13,609 bases of DNA, from the NCBI GenBank assembly GCA_937891445.1, contig CALAFV010000231.1:1-13609 (forward strand). Direction: 5' to 3'. The position numbers were made by a program, and so were the translations under genes. The notes under the pieces are model-generated. The model was given only the letters and a program-made list of their open reading frames with translations, was not told the DNA's origin and did no database searches. How positions within the stretch are numbered: the first letter of the stretch is position 1; each line of letters begins with the position of its first letter. The DNA comes from an uncultured Phycisphaerales bacterium (GTDB lineage Bacteria; Planctomycetota; Phycisphaerae; Phycisphaerales; UBA1924). Below are positions 6,512 through 13,609 of the stretch, one piece after another.

Positions 6512-6891
6512 CGTGATGCCTCCGTGGCCCTCCGTAGCGTGCACCACGCTCCTTTCGCCCGGATTCAGTCTTCATGAGCCCGCACTTTGCGCCGGTGTCC
6601 AGCGCCGCAGCCCGTGCTGCGCACGCGGCCGCCCCGTGGGCCCGATAGTTCCCCCCGCCGCGGCTCCATGCGCCCGGAAGCCCCGAGCCGCGCGGCCCAA
6701 CCCAGGCGTCACCGGCGCCGGCGGACCCGGCACGCCCCGAGTCCGCCCCGTTCCCTCTGTTCGGTGCATCACGCACAGCCTTACGCCCCCGCGGCCGGCT
6801 TCTCAGACCGCGATGAAGCCGGCCGCGGCCTCCGCCGATGCGTCCCGCGCCGTTCCAGTCGCACCGGACCCGTGGACAGGGCAAACGGGGC
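6512..6891. other. Divergent intergenic region, 380 bases
   Basis: This region separates the secreted protein (minus) from the PAS/PilZ gene (plus) and should hold both promoters. I find no convincing -10 box for the plus-strand gene; ATAGTT near 6645 is the nearest A/T-rich spot. An imperfect inverted repeat is present: CGGCTC at 6661-6666 pairs with GAGCCG at 6685-6690 around an 18-base loop. Short open frames cross the region on both strands, but they are rich in Arg, Pro and Gly, match nothing I recognise, and look like G+C shadows. Confidence 0.5.
6519..6523 (-). promoter_or_regulatory. Shine-Dalgarno (GGAGG) of the duplicated secreted protein
   Basis: GGAGG lies seven bases before the ATG at 6511 and decides this start over an in-frame GTG/ATG-like extension to 6547. 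A TACGGA hexamer on the same strand, 19 bases before the ATG, could be a poor -10 box. Confidence 0.6.
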
Positions 6892-9753
6892 ATGGCCAAG
6901 GCGAGGGCATCACGTCGTGCCGGCAAACCGCAACGGGCGGCGGCTCCCAGTCCGCTCGCTCCCGGCGCGGTCCCCGAGATCGACCTGTCCCACCTGACCG
7001 CTCCCGCCGTCTGGCGCGACTTCGTCCTGGTCCTCATCGTTCTGCTGGCTTCCGGCGCGACGGCGTTCATCTGGCTCCAGGAGCCCCCGACGCTCGTTTC
7101 CGGCTTCATGCAGACCGGGATCGTCTGGCTCGTCTCGCTGGTGGGGCTGCTGGGCCGGCTCCAGGCCCGCTACGGCGTGCGCGAACTGCGCGCCATCGTC
7201 GCCCGCGGAGAGATCATGTCCGCGAGGCTTGCGCCGGACATCACCGAGGCGGAGTCCGGCCTGCGGATGCGTTCGATCCCCGCTTGGGCCGTGGCGCTGC
7301 TGGGCCTCGCCGCCTCCGCCGTGCTGTGGCAGGCGGACATCATCGAACAGACGCTCGGCGGGACCGCGACGATCATCGTCGGGGGCACCTTCAGCATCAT
7401 GCTCGGCCTCGCGGTCGCGGCCAACGCGATCAACCGTGCGAAGGTCCGGCGTCTGACGAGAGACTTCAAAGCAGCGCTCGCCAGCGAGCGGCTGGCCCTG
7501 GACACCCTCGGCTCCATCGACGCGATGGTCTCCGCCTGCCTCCCGACGGGCGAGCGGACGCGCTTCAACGAGCGGTTCGTCAAGTTCGTGGGCCTCCCCG
7601 CGGCGCAACTCCAGGGCCGCGGCTGGCTCGACGTGGTGCACCCCGAGGACCGCGAGGCGGCGCTGGAGATCGTCGCCCGCCCGGTCACGACCGCTCGCGC
7701 CCGCGAGCACGATCTGTGCCTCCGCGGCCGCAACGGCGAGTACGTCTGGGTGCACGAGACGCTCGTGCCCCGCTTCGACGACCGCGGCCGGTTCATCGAG
7801 TTCATCTGCACCGCGATCGACATCACCGCCCGGGTCGAGAACGAGGCGGCGCTGCACAAGCAGATCTCCGACCTCAAGGCCGACCTCGCCCGCGCACAGG
7901 AGGAGGCTGCGGAGACCGCCAACCAACTCTCCGAGACGCGCTCCGAACTCTCCAAGACCAAGGCCGCGCGCAGCCGCCTGGAGACCAACCTCGAGCAGGC
8001 CCGGGAGGAGATCAAGCAACTCCAGGCCATCGCCGACCGTGCCGACGCGAAGATCGCCGAGGCCAGGGCCGACGCCGTGCAGCAGATCAAGGAAGCCCAG
8101 GCCGATGCCCGCACGCGCGTCAAGCAGGCCGAGGAGGCCGCGGACCTCCGCATCTCGCGGATCGAAGCCGCGGCGGAGGAGCGGATCGCCAAGGCCGAGC
8201 GGGCCGCGGAGGAGAAGGTCGGGAAACTCGAGGAATCGCTGCGCGTCGCACGGCAGGAGCACCAGCAGGCCGCCGCCGAGGCCCGCAAACTCCAGCGTGC
8301 TTTCGAGAAACTGCAGGAGGAACTCGCCGAGTTCAAACTCCAGGGCGCCGACCTGCGCGAGCAGGTCGCGCGGCACATCCGGGAGGCCCGCGAGGCGAGG
8401 GAGCAGGCCGCCGAAGCCCTCAAGAGCGAGTCGCAGCACCGTTCGCGCAGCGACCGCCTGACGCAGCGGCTCCAGCAACTGGAGTCCCAACTCGCCGAGC
8501 GGGAGGCCGCGCTCAAGGCCGCCGGCGTCAAACTCGCCGGTGCGGACGCCGCAGTGGCCAAGGAGATCGAGCGTCGGCTGCACGAAGTGTCCGCCCAGGC
8601 CCTTGCCAGCCAACTTCAGCGCCACCTCGAGGGCACGCAGCGGATGATGCAGGAGTTGATGGCCACGAGCCTCGAGGGGCCCGTGCGCGACGCCGCGGAC
8701 AACACCGCAGCGCAACTCCGCGCCATGAGCCAACTCGTCGAGCACGCCCTCAACGGCACCACGCCCCCGCCGCTGGCTGCCGACCCCACCGCGCGGGCCA
8801 CCTTCGACTTCCGCCGCACCGCCCGCGGCCTTCAGGACCTCCTCGGCCCCGAGGCCAGCGCCCACGGCGTCGTGCTGGAGATCGAGGTCGCGGCCAACCT
8901 CCGCCCCGTCCACGGCGATGAGACCTCGCTGCGCACGGCGCTCATGTCGCTCATCAGCGCCGCTCTCGCCATCACCGAGGAAGGCACGCTGACCGTCCGT
9001 TTCACCGAGGACGTCAGCACCGGCGCCCACACGACGATCCGGTGCGAGATGGTCCACCAGGGCCGGCGCATCTCGACGGAGAAGTTCGAGAAGGCCCTGG
9101 CGCTGGGCGCCACCGACCGCAAGATGCCCGACGCCGCGAAGGACCCGGTTGCGCACCAGGCCGCCCTGGCGTGGCGCACGATCCGTGCCCTCGAAGGCCA
9201 GCACGGGTTCCAACTTCCGGAGGGCGGCGGGTTCGCCCTCTGGTTCACGTTTACCCTCGAGCGCCCCGCCGCGACGACCTGGCAGCGTCCCACGCCGCCC
9301 GTCGCGGCAGCGTCGTCGTCCGAGACCGCTCCCGGTGACAACGCGCACGAGGATCGCCCGCCGCCGCGCCCCGTGCGGCAGCACGTCCCTCGCGCTCAGT
9401 CCGTTCAGCCGATCGAGACGACCGCCACCGCCAACCGCACCCTGCCACGAATGCCGCAGGAGTTCCTGAACTGCAACCTCGGCGAGGTCGCGGAACTGGG
9501 CGCGGGCGGGATGCGGCTCTTCTGCGCCAAGCCGCCACGCGGCCCGGAGGTCACGATCACGTTCGACCCCGGCGTCTTCGACAAGGAAATCCGCGCCGAG
9601 ATCTCCTGGTCCAAGAAGATCGGGCGGAACAAGCACGACGTCGGCCTGCGGTTCCTCGACCTGACGCCCGAGGAGCAGAAGCAGATCCTCCGCGTCGCCA
9701 TGCAGCACCGCAAGGTCGTCACGCTGCTCGAGGACGCCGCCAACAACTCCTGA
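6892..9753 (+). CDS. Membrane PAS / coiled-coil / pseudo-histidine-kinase / PilZ-like signalling protein
   Basis: The product has 953 residues. A basic N-terminus leads to four transmembrane helices at about 44-62, 72-88, 131-147 and 159-179. A PAS domain follows at about 195-315, with GWLDVVHPEDREAAL, then LCLRGRNGEYVWVHETLV and FICTAIDITARVENEAAL. Residues about 320-577 are a long Glu/Ala/Arg/Gln coiled coil. A kinase-like module comes next. MATSLEGPVRD aligns with the H-box S-H-E-x-R-T-P but has Leu594 for His. GDETSLRTALMSLISAALAI aligns with the N-box but has Ala690 for Asn. The DxGxG and GxGxG boxes are missing, although the closing FALWFTFTLERP is kept. Residues about 844-940 are PilZ-like: R849-TLP-R853, then E868-L-G-A-G-G873. 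The ATG at 6892 is favoured; an ATG at 6838 is the alternative. It probably senses a signal and binds a nucleotide rather than phosphorylating. Confidence 0.85.
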   Translation: MAKARASRRAGKPQRAAAPSPLAPGAVPEIDLSHLTAPAVWRDFVLVLIVLLASGATAFIWLQEPPTLVSGFMQTGIVWLVSLVGLLGRLQARYGVRELRAIVARGEIMSARLAPDITEAESGLRMRSIPAWAVALLGLAASAVLWQADIIEQTLGGTATIIVGGTFSIMLGLAVAANAINRAKVRRLTRDFKAALASERLALDTLGSIDAMVSACLPTGERTRFNERFVKFVGLPAAQLQGRGWLDVVHPEDREAALEIVARPVTTARAREHDLCLRGRNGEYVWVHETLVPRFDDRGRFIEFICTAIDITARVENEAALHKQISDLKADLARAQEEAAETANQLSETRSELSKTKAARSRLETNLEQAREEIKQLQAIADRADAKIAEARADAVQQIKEAQADARTRVKQAEEAADLRISRIEAAAEERIAKAERAAEEKVGKLEESLRVARQEHQQAAAEARKLQRAFEKLQEELAEFKLQGADLREQVARHIREAREAREQAAEALKSESQHRSRSDRLTQRLQQLESQLAEREAALKAAGVKLAGADAAVAKEIERRLHEVSAQALASQLQRHLEGTQRMMQELMATSLEGPVRDAADNTAAQLRAMSQLVEHALNGTTPPPLAADPTARATFDFRRTARGLQDLLGPEASAHGVVLEIEVAANLRPVHGDETSLRTALMSLISAALAITEEGTLTVRFTEDVSTGAHTTIRCEMVHQGRRISTEKFEKALALGATDRKMPDAAKDPVAHQAALAWRTIRALEGQHGFQLPEGGGFALWFTFTLERPAATTWQRPTPPVAAASSSETAPGDNAHEDRPPPRPVRQHVPRAQSVQPIETTATANRTLPRMPQEFLNCNLGEVAELGAGGMRLFCAKPPRGPEVTITFDPGVFDKEIRAEISWSKKIGRNKHDVGLRFLDLTPEEQKQILRVAMQHRKVVTLLEDAANNS

Positions 9754-9805
9754 TCCATGCCGAGCCTCCGCCGGTCCTGCCGCCGCGGGCGTGGGGGCCG
9801 GTGGC

Positions 9806-9811
9806 TACGAT
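9806..9811 (+). promoter_or_regulatory. Candidate leaderless -10 box (TACGAT) for purD
   Basis: GGTGGCTACGAT is followed by seven bases (CGGCGCG) and the ATG at 9819, with no Shine-Dalgarno sequence. The TACGATCGGC core is identical to that before the GNAT gene at 2357-2366. A GTG at 9801 is in frame but lies upstream of the box. Confidence 0.5.
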
Positions 9812-9818
9812 CGGCGCG

Positions 9819-11183
9819 ATGGCGACGGGAACCGAGAAGATCAACGTGCTCCTGGTCGGCGGTGGGGGACGCGAGCATGCGCTGGCGTGGCGGCTGCGCG
9901 AGTCGGCCCGCCTGGGCGAACTGTGGGTGACCAACCCCGAGAACCCCGGCCTGGCCGCTCTCGGCCGCGCCGTCGATGTGCCGCTGGACTACGAGCGTCC
10001 GTTCCGGCTCCAACTCTTCTGCGACAAGCACGACATCGGCCTGGTCGTGATCGGTCCGGAGGCCCCGCTGGCCGTCGGTCTGGCCGATGCGCTCGCCGCG
10101 CCGGCAGGGGAGTCGGCGCCGAAGGGGTCGGAGCGGGTCCGCGTGGTCTTCGGACCGGGGCGAGAGGCGGCTCGGCTCGAGGCGGACAAGGCGTGGGCCA
10201 AGAGCCTGATGCGGGCCGCCGCCGTGCCGATGGCCGAGGGGCGGTCCTTCACCGATCCGGAGGCCGCCAAGGACTACCTTCGCAGCCGCGAGACGGCTCA
10301 GGTCGTCAAGGCCTCCGGGCTGGCGGCGGGCAAGGGCGTCTTCGTCCCTGATTCGGTTGACGAGGCGTGCGAGGCAGTGGACCGGATCATGGTGAAGCGC
10401 GAGTTCGGCGATGCCGGCTCGACCATCGTCATCGAGGAGCGCCTCAAGGGTCGCGAGGCCTCCATCCTCGCGCTCGTGGACGGCCGCACGATCTACACCC
10501 TCGAGCCCTGCCAGGACCACAAGCGCCTCGGCGACAACGACACCGGTCCCAACACCGGCGGCATGGGCGTCTACTGTCCCGGCGGCATCACCGACGAGCG
10601 AATGCTCGCCCGCGTGGAGCGGGAGATCATCGTGCCCGTCGTGGATGTGCTCCGCCGCGAGGGGCTGGACTTCCGCGGTGTCCTCTTCGCCGGGCTCATG
10701 CTCACGCACGCGGGCCCCAAGGTCCTGGAGTTCAACGTCCGCTTCGGCGACCCCGAGTGCCAGGCCCTCATGGCCCGCTGGGGCGGCGCGGCCGCGGGTG
10801 GTGCGGACTTGCTGGACGCCCTGTACGCCACCGGCTCACGCCGCCTCGACGAGGTGGACCTCCGCTGGACGCCCGCGGCCTCCTGCGTCGTTGTCCTCGC
10901 CAGCCGCGGCTACCCCGAGAACCCCGAGAAGGGCAAGGTCATCGAGGGGATTGAAGAAGCCGAGGCGATGGAAGGCGTCAAGGTCCTCCACGCCGGCACG
11001 CGCCGGGACGACGAGGGCCGCATCGTGACCGCCGGCGGCCGGGTCCTCAACGTCGTGGGCACCGGCGAGACGATCGAGGAAGCCCGCCAGCGTGCCTACC
11101 GCGCGTGCGAGGTCATCCGCTTCGAGGGCAAGACGATGCGCACGGACATCGGCGCCACCGCCCCGAGCGTTGCGTCCCGCTGA
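9819..11183 (+). CDS. purD: Phosphoribosylamine--glycine ligase (GAR synthetase)
   Basis: The product is a 454-residue cytoplasmic ATP-grasp enzyme. It joins glycine to 5-phosphoribosylamine with ATP, forming GAR in the second step of purine synthesis. The N-domain glycine loop VGGGGREHALAW (about 13-24) and VVIGPEAPLAVGLADAL are typical. The ATP-grasp core shows VVKASGLAAGKGVF, VIEERLKGREAS and CQDHKRLGDNDTGPNTGGMG. The PurD signature R308-F-G-D-P-E-C-Q315 carries the metal-binding acids. The C-domain has SCVVVLASRGYP and GRVLNVVGTGETIEEARQRA. The length is slightly above the usual 420-430 residues, partly from an AGESAPKGSERVR insertion near residue 95. The ATG at 9819 is chosen over GTG 9801 because a TACGAT box sits between them. 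It begins 65 bases after the PAS/PilZ gene, with its own promoter-like box, and converges on ileS. Confidence 0.97.
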   Translation: MATGTEKINVLLVGGGGREHALAWRLRESARLGELWVTNPENPGLAALGRAVDVPLDYERPFRLQLFCDKHDIGLVVIGPEAPLAVGLADALAAPAGESAPKGSERVRVVFGPGREAARLEADKAWAKSLMRAAAVPMAEGRSFTDPEAAKDYLRSRETAQVVKASGLAAGKGVFVPDSVDEACEAVDRIMVKREFGDAGSTIVIEERLKGREASILALVDGRTIYTLEPCQDHKRLGDNDTGPNTGGMGVYCPGGITDERMLARVEREIIVPVVDVLRREGLDFRGVLFAGLMLTHAGPKVLEFNVRFGDPECQALMARWGGAAAGGADLLDALYATGSRRLDEVDLRWTPAASCVVVLASRGYPENPEKGKVIEGIEEAEAMEGVKVLHAGTRRDDEGRIVTAGGRVLNVVGTGETIEEARQRAYRACEVIRFEGKTMRTDIGATAPSVASR

Positions 11184-11203
11184 CCGGCCGACGGCCGGGG
11201 TCA
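11181..11203. terminator. purD/ileS: Hairpin spanning the stop codons of purD and ileS
   Basis: The 17 bases between the two converging genes contain CCGGCC-GAC-GGCCGG (11184-11198), and the flanking TGACC (11181-11185) can alternatively pair with GGTCA (11199-11203). The purD TGA and the ileS TGA (TCA on this strand) are thus part of the same inverted repeat. It could act on both transcripts. There is no T-run on either strand, so intrinsic termination is uncertain. Confidence 0.45.
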
Positions 11204-13609
11204 GGCGACCCCGACCGCCTCCGCGTCGCGGTCCGTCAGCCACCCGCCGTCGCTCCGCTGCTTCACGGTCGCGTCCCGCCGCCGCGACCGCTCGCACCGC
11301 GGCTGATCCCGCAGGTCCTGCACCCGCACCTCGGTCGCGGACGGGTCCAGCGACACGCGGCTGACGCCCATCAGGTCCGCCAGGTCCGTCGCGTCGAACC
11401 GCGCCAGCACGCCGTCGCCGTCCGGCAGCACGAGCCCCGCGTCCAGCGGGTTCTCCACGCCGGCGGCCTTGGCCCGCTCCAGCGCCCGCGTCGCCTGCTC
11501 GCGCGCCGCGAACACCTTCGCCCACCCCTCGTCGGCCTTCACGCCCGACGGCGGCAGGTAGGTTTCGAGGTGGACGCACGTGCTCGTGTCGGACGCGTCC
11601 ACGCCGCGGAGCGTCCGGAACGCCTCGTCCGCCGTGTGCGGCAGCAGGGGAGCAAGCAGCCGGCAGAGGCCGTCGGTGAGGTGGTAGAGCGTCGCCTGCG
11701 TGCGGCGCCGGCGCGGCGAATCCGCCCGGTCGCAGTACAGCCGGTCCTTCACGGCCGCCAGGTACACCGCCGAGAGCGTGTCGTTGCAGAAGTCGTACAG
11801 CCGCGCGTGCGCCTCGCGGAAGTTGTACGCGTTGTACGCCGCGACGACGTCCGCCGAGAGCCGGTCGAACTCCGCGAGCACCCACGCGTCCAGCGACGCG
11901 GGCGCCGGCGCGCCCCGCCGAGGCGTCGGCTTTGTAGTCGTACAGGTTGCTGAGCATGAACCGCAGCGTGTTGCGCACCTTGCGGTAACTCTCGCCCGCG
12001 ACGTCGAAGAACGACCGGTCCACCTTGACGTCGTTCTCGTACGACAGCGACGCGACCCACCAGCGGCACACATCCGCGCCGTAGTCCTTCAGCAGGTCTT
12101 CGACCTCGAGCGTGTTGCCGAGGCTCTTGGACATCTTCTTGCCGTCCTTGTCCACCATGAAGCCGTGCGTGAGCAGCGCCTTGAACGGCGCGTGCCCCGT
12201 CACGCCCAGGCCCGGCAGCAGCGACAACTGGAACCACCCGCGGTGCTGGTCCGAGCCCTCGAGGTACAGGTCCGCCGGGTACCCGAGCCCGCGCTCGCGC
12301 AGCACGGCGTTCCAGGACGAGCCCGACTCGAACCACACGTCGAGGATGTCGTTGCCCTTGGTCAACTCCGCGAGGGACGACTTGAGCGTGGCCGCGACGG
12401 ACTGCGGCAGGTCCGGGTCGCTCGCCGGGTCGTAGTACTTCAGCAACTCCGCCGGCGAGTCCGTGAACCACGCATCCGAGCCCTTCTCGCGCACGACCTT
12501 CGCCACCGCGCGCACGCTCGCGGGCGTCATGAGGCAGGCGCCGTCCTTCGTGAAGAACGCCGGGATCGGCAGGCCCCACGACCGCTGGCGCGAAATGCAC
12601 CAGTCCGGGCGAGACTCAAGCATCCCGCGCATGCGGTTGCGGCCCCACTCGGGCACGAAGTCCACCTCGCCCCCCTCGGCCCGCGGCTTGGTCGCCGCCA
12701 GCGCCATCTGGCGCAGGTTCACCTTCGCCCCGTGCCCACCGTCCACCGACACGAACCACTGCTCGGTGCACCGGAAGATCGTCGGCGTCTTGGAGCGCCA
12801 GTCGTGCGGGTACGAGTGCATGAAGAGGTGGTCGTAGAAGAGGTGCCCGGAGTTGCGCAGCCACTCCGTCACCTCGCGGTTGGCGTCCCACACGCTCTTG
12901 CCGCGAAGCCACTCGGGCGCGGTGTCGTCGTACGTGCCGTCGGCCCGCACCGGGTTGTAGATCGGCAGTTCCTCGCGCAGACCGGTCTGGAAGTCCTCCT
13001 CACCGTGCCCGGGCGCCGTGTGCACCAGCCCCGTGCCGTCCTCGAGCGTCACGTAGTCCGCCGGCACCAGCGACCACAGTTTCTCCGGGTCGCACTGCCG
13101 TCCCATCCCGCACGGCGGCGGGTTGGTCACGAACGGGTGCTTGTACCGCAGCCCGACGAGTCTGTCGCCCGTCGTGGTCGCGAGCACGACGACCTGCTCC
13201 GCCTTGGCCGCCTTGGTGACCTTCTCGACCAGGTCGCGGGCCATGACGGTCACGTTCCCGTCCACGAACACCAGCGCGTACTCGTTGCGCGGGTTGACCG
13301 CGACCGCCACGTTCGCCGGGAGCGTCCACGGCGTCGTGGTCCAGATCATGAAACTCGGCCGCTGGTTCGGCCGCCGCCCAGGCACGACCTTCGGCGCTGA
13401 TTCGCCGCCTTCCTCAGACTCGTCCTCGTCATCATCATCCGCGTGCGGCGGCAGGCCGAAGGCGTCGTAGACCTTCTCGGCGTCGAGGGCCTCGAAGTCC
13501 ACGTACACCGAGATGTCCTCGCGCTCCTCGTACTCCAGTTCCGCCTCGGCCAGGGCCGTCTGGTTCGCGATCGACCAGTGCACCGGCTTGAGCGCCCGGT
13601 ACACTAGGC
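11201..13609 (-). CDS. ileS: Isoleucyl-tRNA synthetase, 5'-truncated and with a one-base frameshift
   Basis: This class I enzyme charges tRNA-Ile with isoleucine. The window starts inside it: LVYRALKPVHWSIANQTALA reads to the right edge, so roughly the first 170-180 residues, including the HIGH motif, lie outside. The editing (CP1) domain shows MIWTTTPWTLPAN (about 13310-13350) and GTGLVHTAPGHGEEDF. The catalytic core shows NDILDVWFESGSSWN, EGSDQHRGWFQLSLL and KMSKS (12137-12123). The anticodon-binding domain follows: VLAEFDRLSADVVAAYNAYN, then LLPHTADEAF. The C-terminus QPRCERSRRRDATVK and SDGGWLTDRDAEAVGVA matches planctomycete-like enzymes. The frame changes near 11915-11918: upstream codons reach there in one frame and everything after it reads in another. 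Removing one G from the GGGG run joins the halves through a natural Ala/Pro linker. An acidic insertion (about 13400-13445) lies in CP1. The stop is at 11203-11201. Confidence 0.93.
11915..11918 (-). other. ileS: Probable frameshift site in ileS (GGGG run)
   Basis: As written, the frame after NLYDYKADASAG continues as RAGARVAGRV and loses all similarity. With one G fewer it reads ASAGAPAPASLDAWVLAEF, which resumes the anticodon-binding domain. A short homopolymer in very G+C-rich sequence is a classic place for an extra called base. Confidence 0.7.

Noticed and set aside
6572..6772. Minus-strand frame of 66 codons in the 380-base gap
   Set aside because: Gly/Pro/Ala/Arg low complexity, no ribosome-binding site and no promoter; it looks like a chance open frame.
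6126..8921. Plus-strand frame of about 930 codons overlapping the PAS/PilZ gene in another frame
   Set aside because: The translation is Arg/Pro/Ala low-complexity and crosses the intergenic region and the antisense of the secreted protein; the recognisable domains are all in the other frame.
6910..9708. Open antisense frame of about 930 codons opposite the PAS/PilZ gene
   Set aside because: It is Leu/Gly/Arg/Asp-rich without any domain, mirrors the coiled-coil codons of the sense gene, and is expected where third positions are almost always G or C.
11700..13400. Plus-strand frame of about 566 codons opposite ileS
   Set aside because: It is antisense to a strongly conserved synthetase, with Arg/Val/His-rich translation and no motif.

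Overview
The window is 13.6 kb of strongly G+C-rich bacterial DNA (about 70% by eye) with third-codon-position G/C bias and many long antisense shadow frames. Protein style suggests the phylum Planctomycetota, most likely class Phycisphaerae. The hints are a PAS/coiled-coil/PilZ sensor of the planctomycete kind, the C-terminal end of the isoleucyl-tRNA synthetase, and promoter-like TAnnnT boxes almost touching start codons. This placement is an inference; there is no rRNA or tRNA in the window to confirm it. I see no CRISPR array, insertion sequence, phage gene or origin.

Left part (1-5674). On the minus strand lie a metallo-beta-lactamase-fold hydrolase (1295-2308), a DUF4442 hotdog-fold protein (364-1146) and the start of a multi-pass membrane protein cut by the window edge (1-331). 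Divergent from the hydrolase is a GNAT acetyltransferase (2369-3205), followed by the orphan C-terminal half of a second GNAT (3289-3483), probably a remnant. An aldo/keto reductase (3506-4525, minus) and a calcium/cation antiporter-like membrane protein (4673-5674, plus) form a second divergent pair.

Middle part (5708-9753). A secreted protein of unknown function with a precise internal duplication (5708-6511, minus) is separated by a 380-base gap from a large divergent gene (6892-9753, plus). That gene encodes a membrane-anchored protein with four transmembrane helices, a PAS domain, a roughly 250-residue coiled coil, a histidine-kinase-like region that has lost its phosphoacceptor His and its ATP-binding Asn/Gly residues, and a divergent C-terminal PilZ-like domain. 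It is the most unusual gene here: it looks like a signalling pseudokinase that may respond to a cyclic dinucleotide.

Right part (9819-13609). purD (purine biosynthesis) and a 5'-truncated ileS converge. Both stop codons sit inside one 23-base hairpin. ileS as given carries a one-base frameshift at a GGGG run; dropping one G restores a normal protein, so this is probably a sequence error.

Regulation. Four genes (hydrolase, GNAT, antiporter, purD) have a TAnnnT hexamer ending only 6-8 bases before the start codon and no Shine-Dalgarno sequence, the spacing expected for leaderless transcripts. The aldo/keto reductase and the duplicated secreted protein instead have clear GGAGG ribosome-binding sites. 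Most genes are housekeeping or unconnected metabolic genes; I see no obvious multi-gene defence or biosynthetic system.
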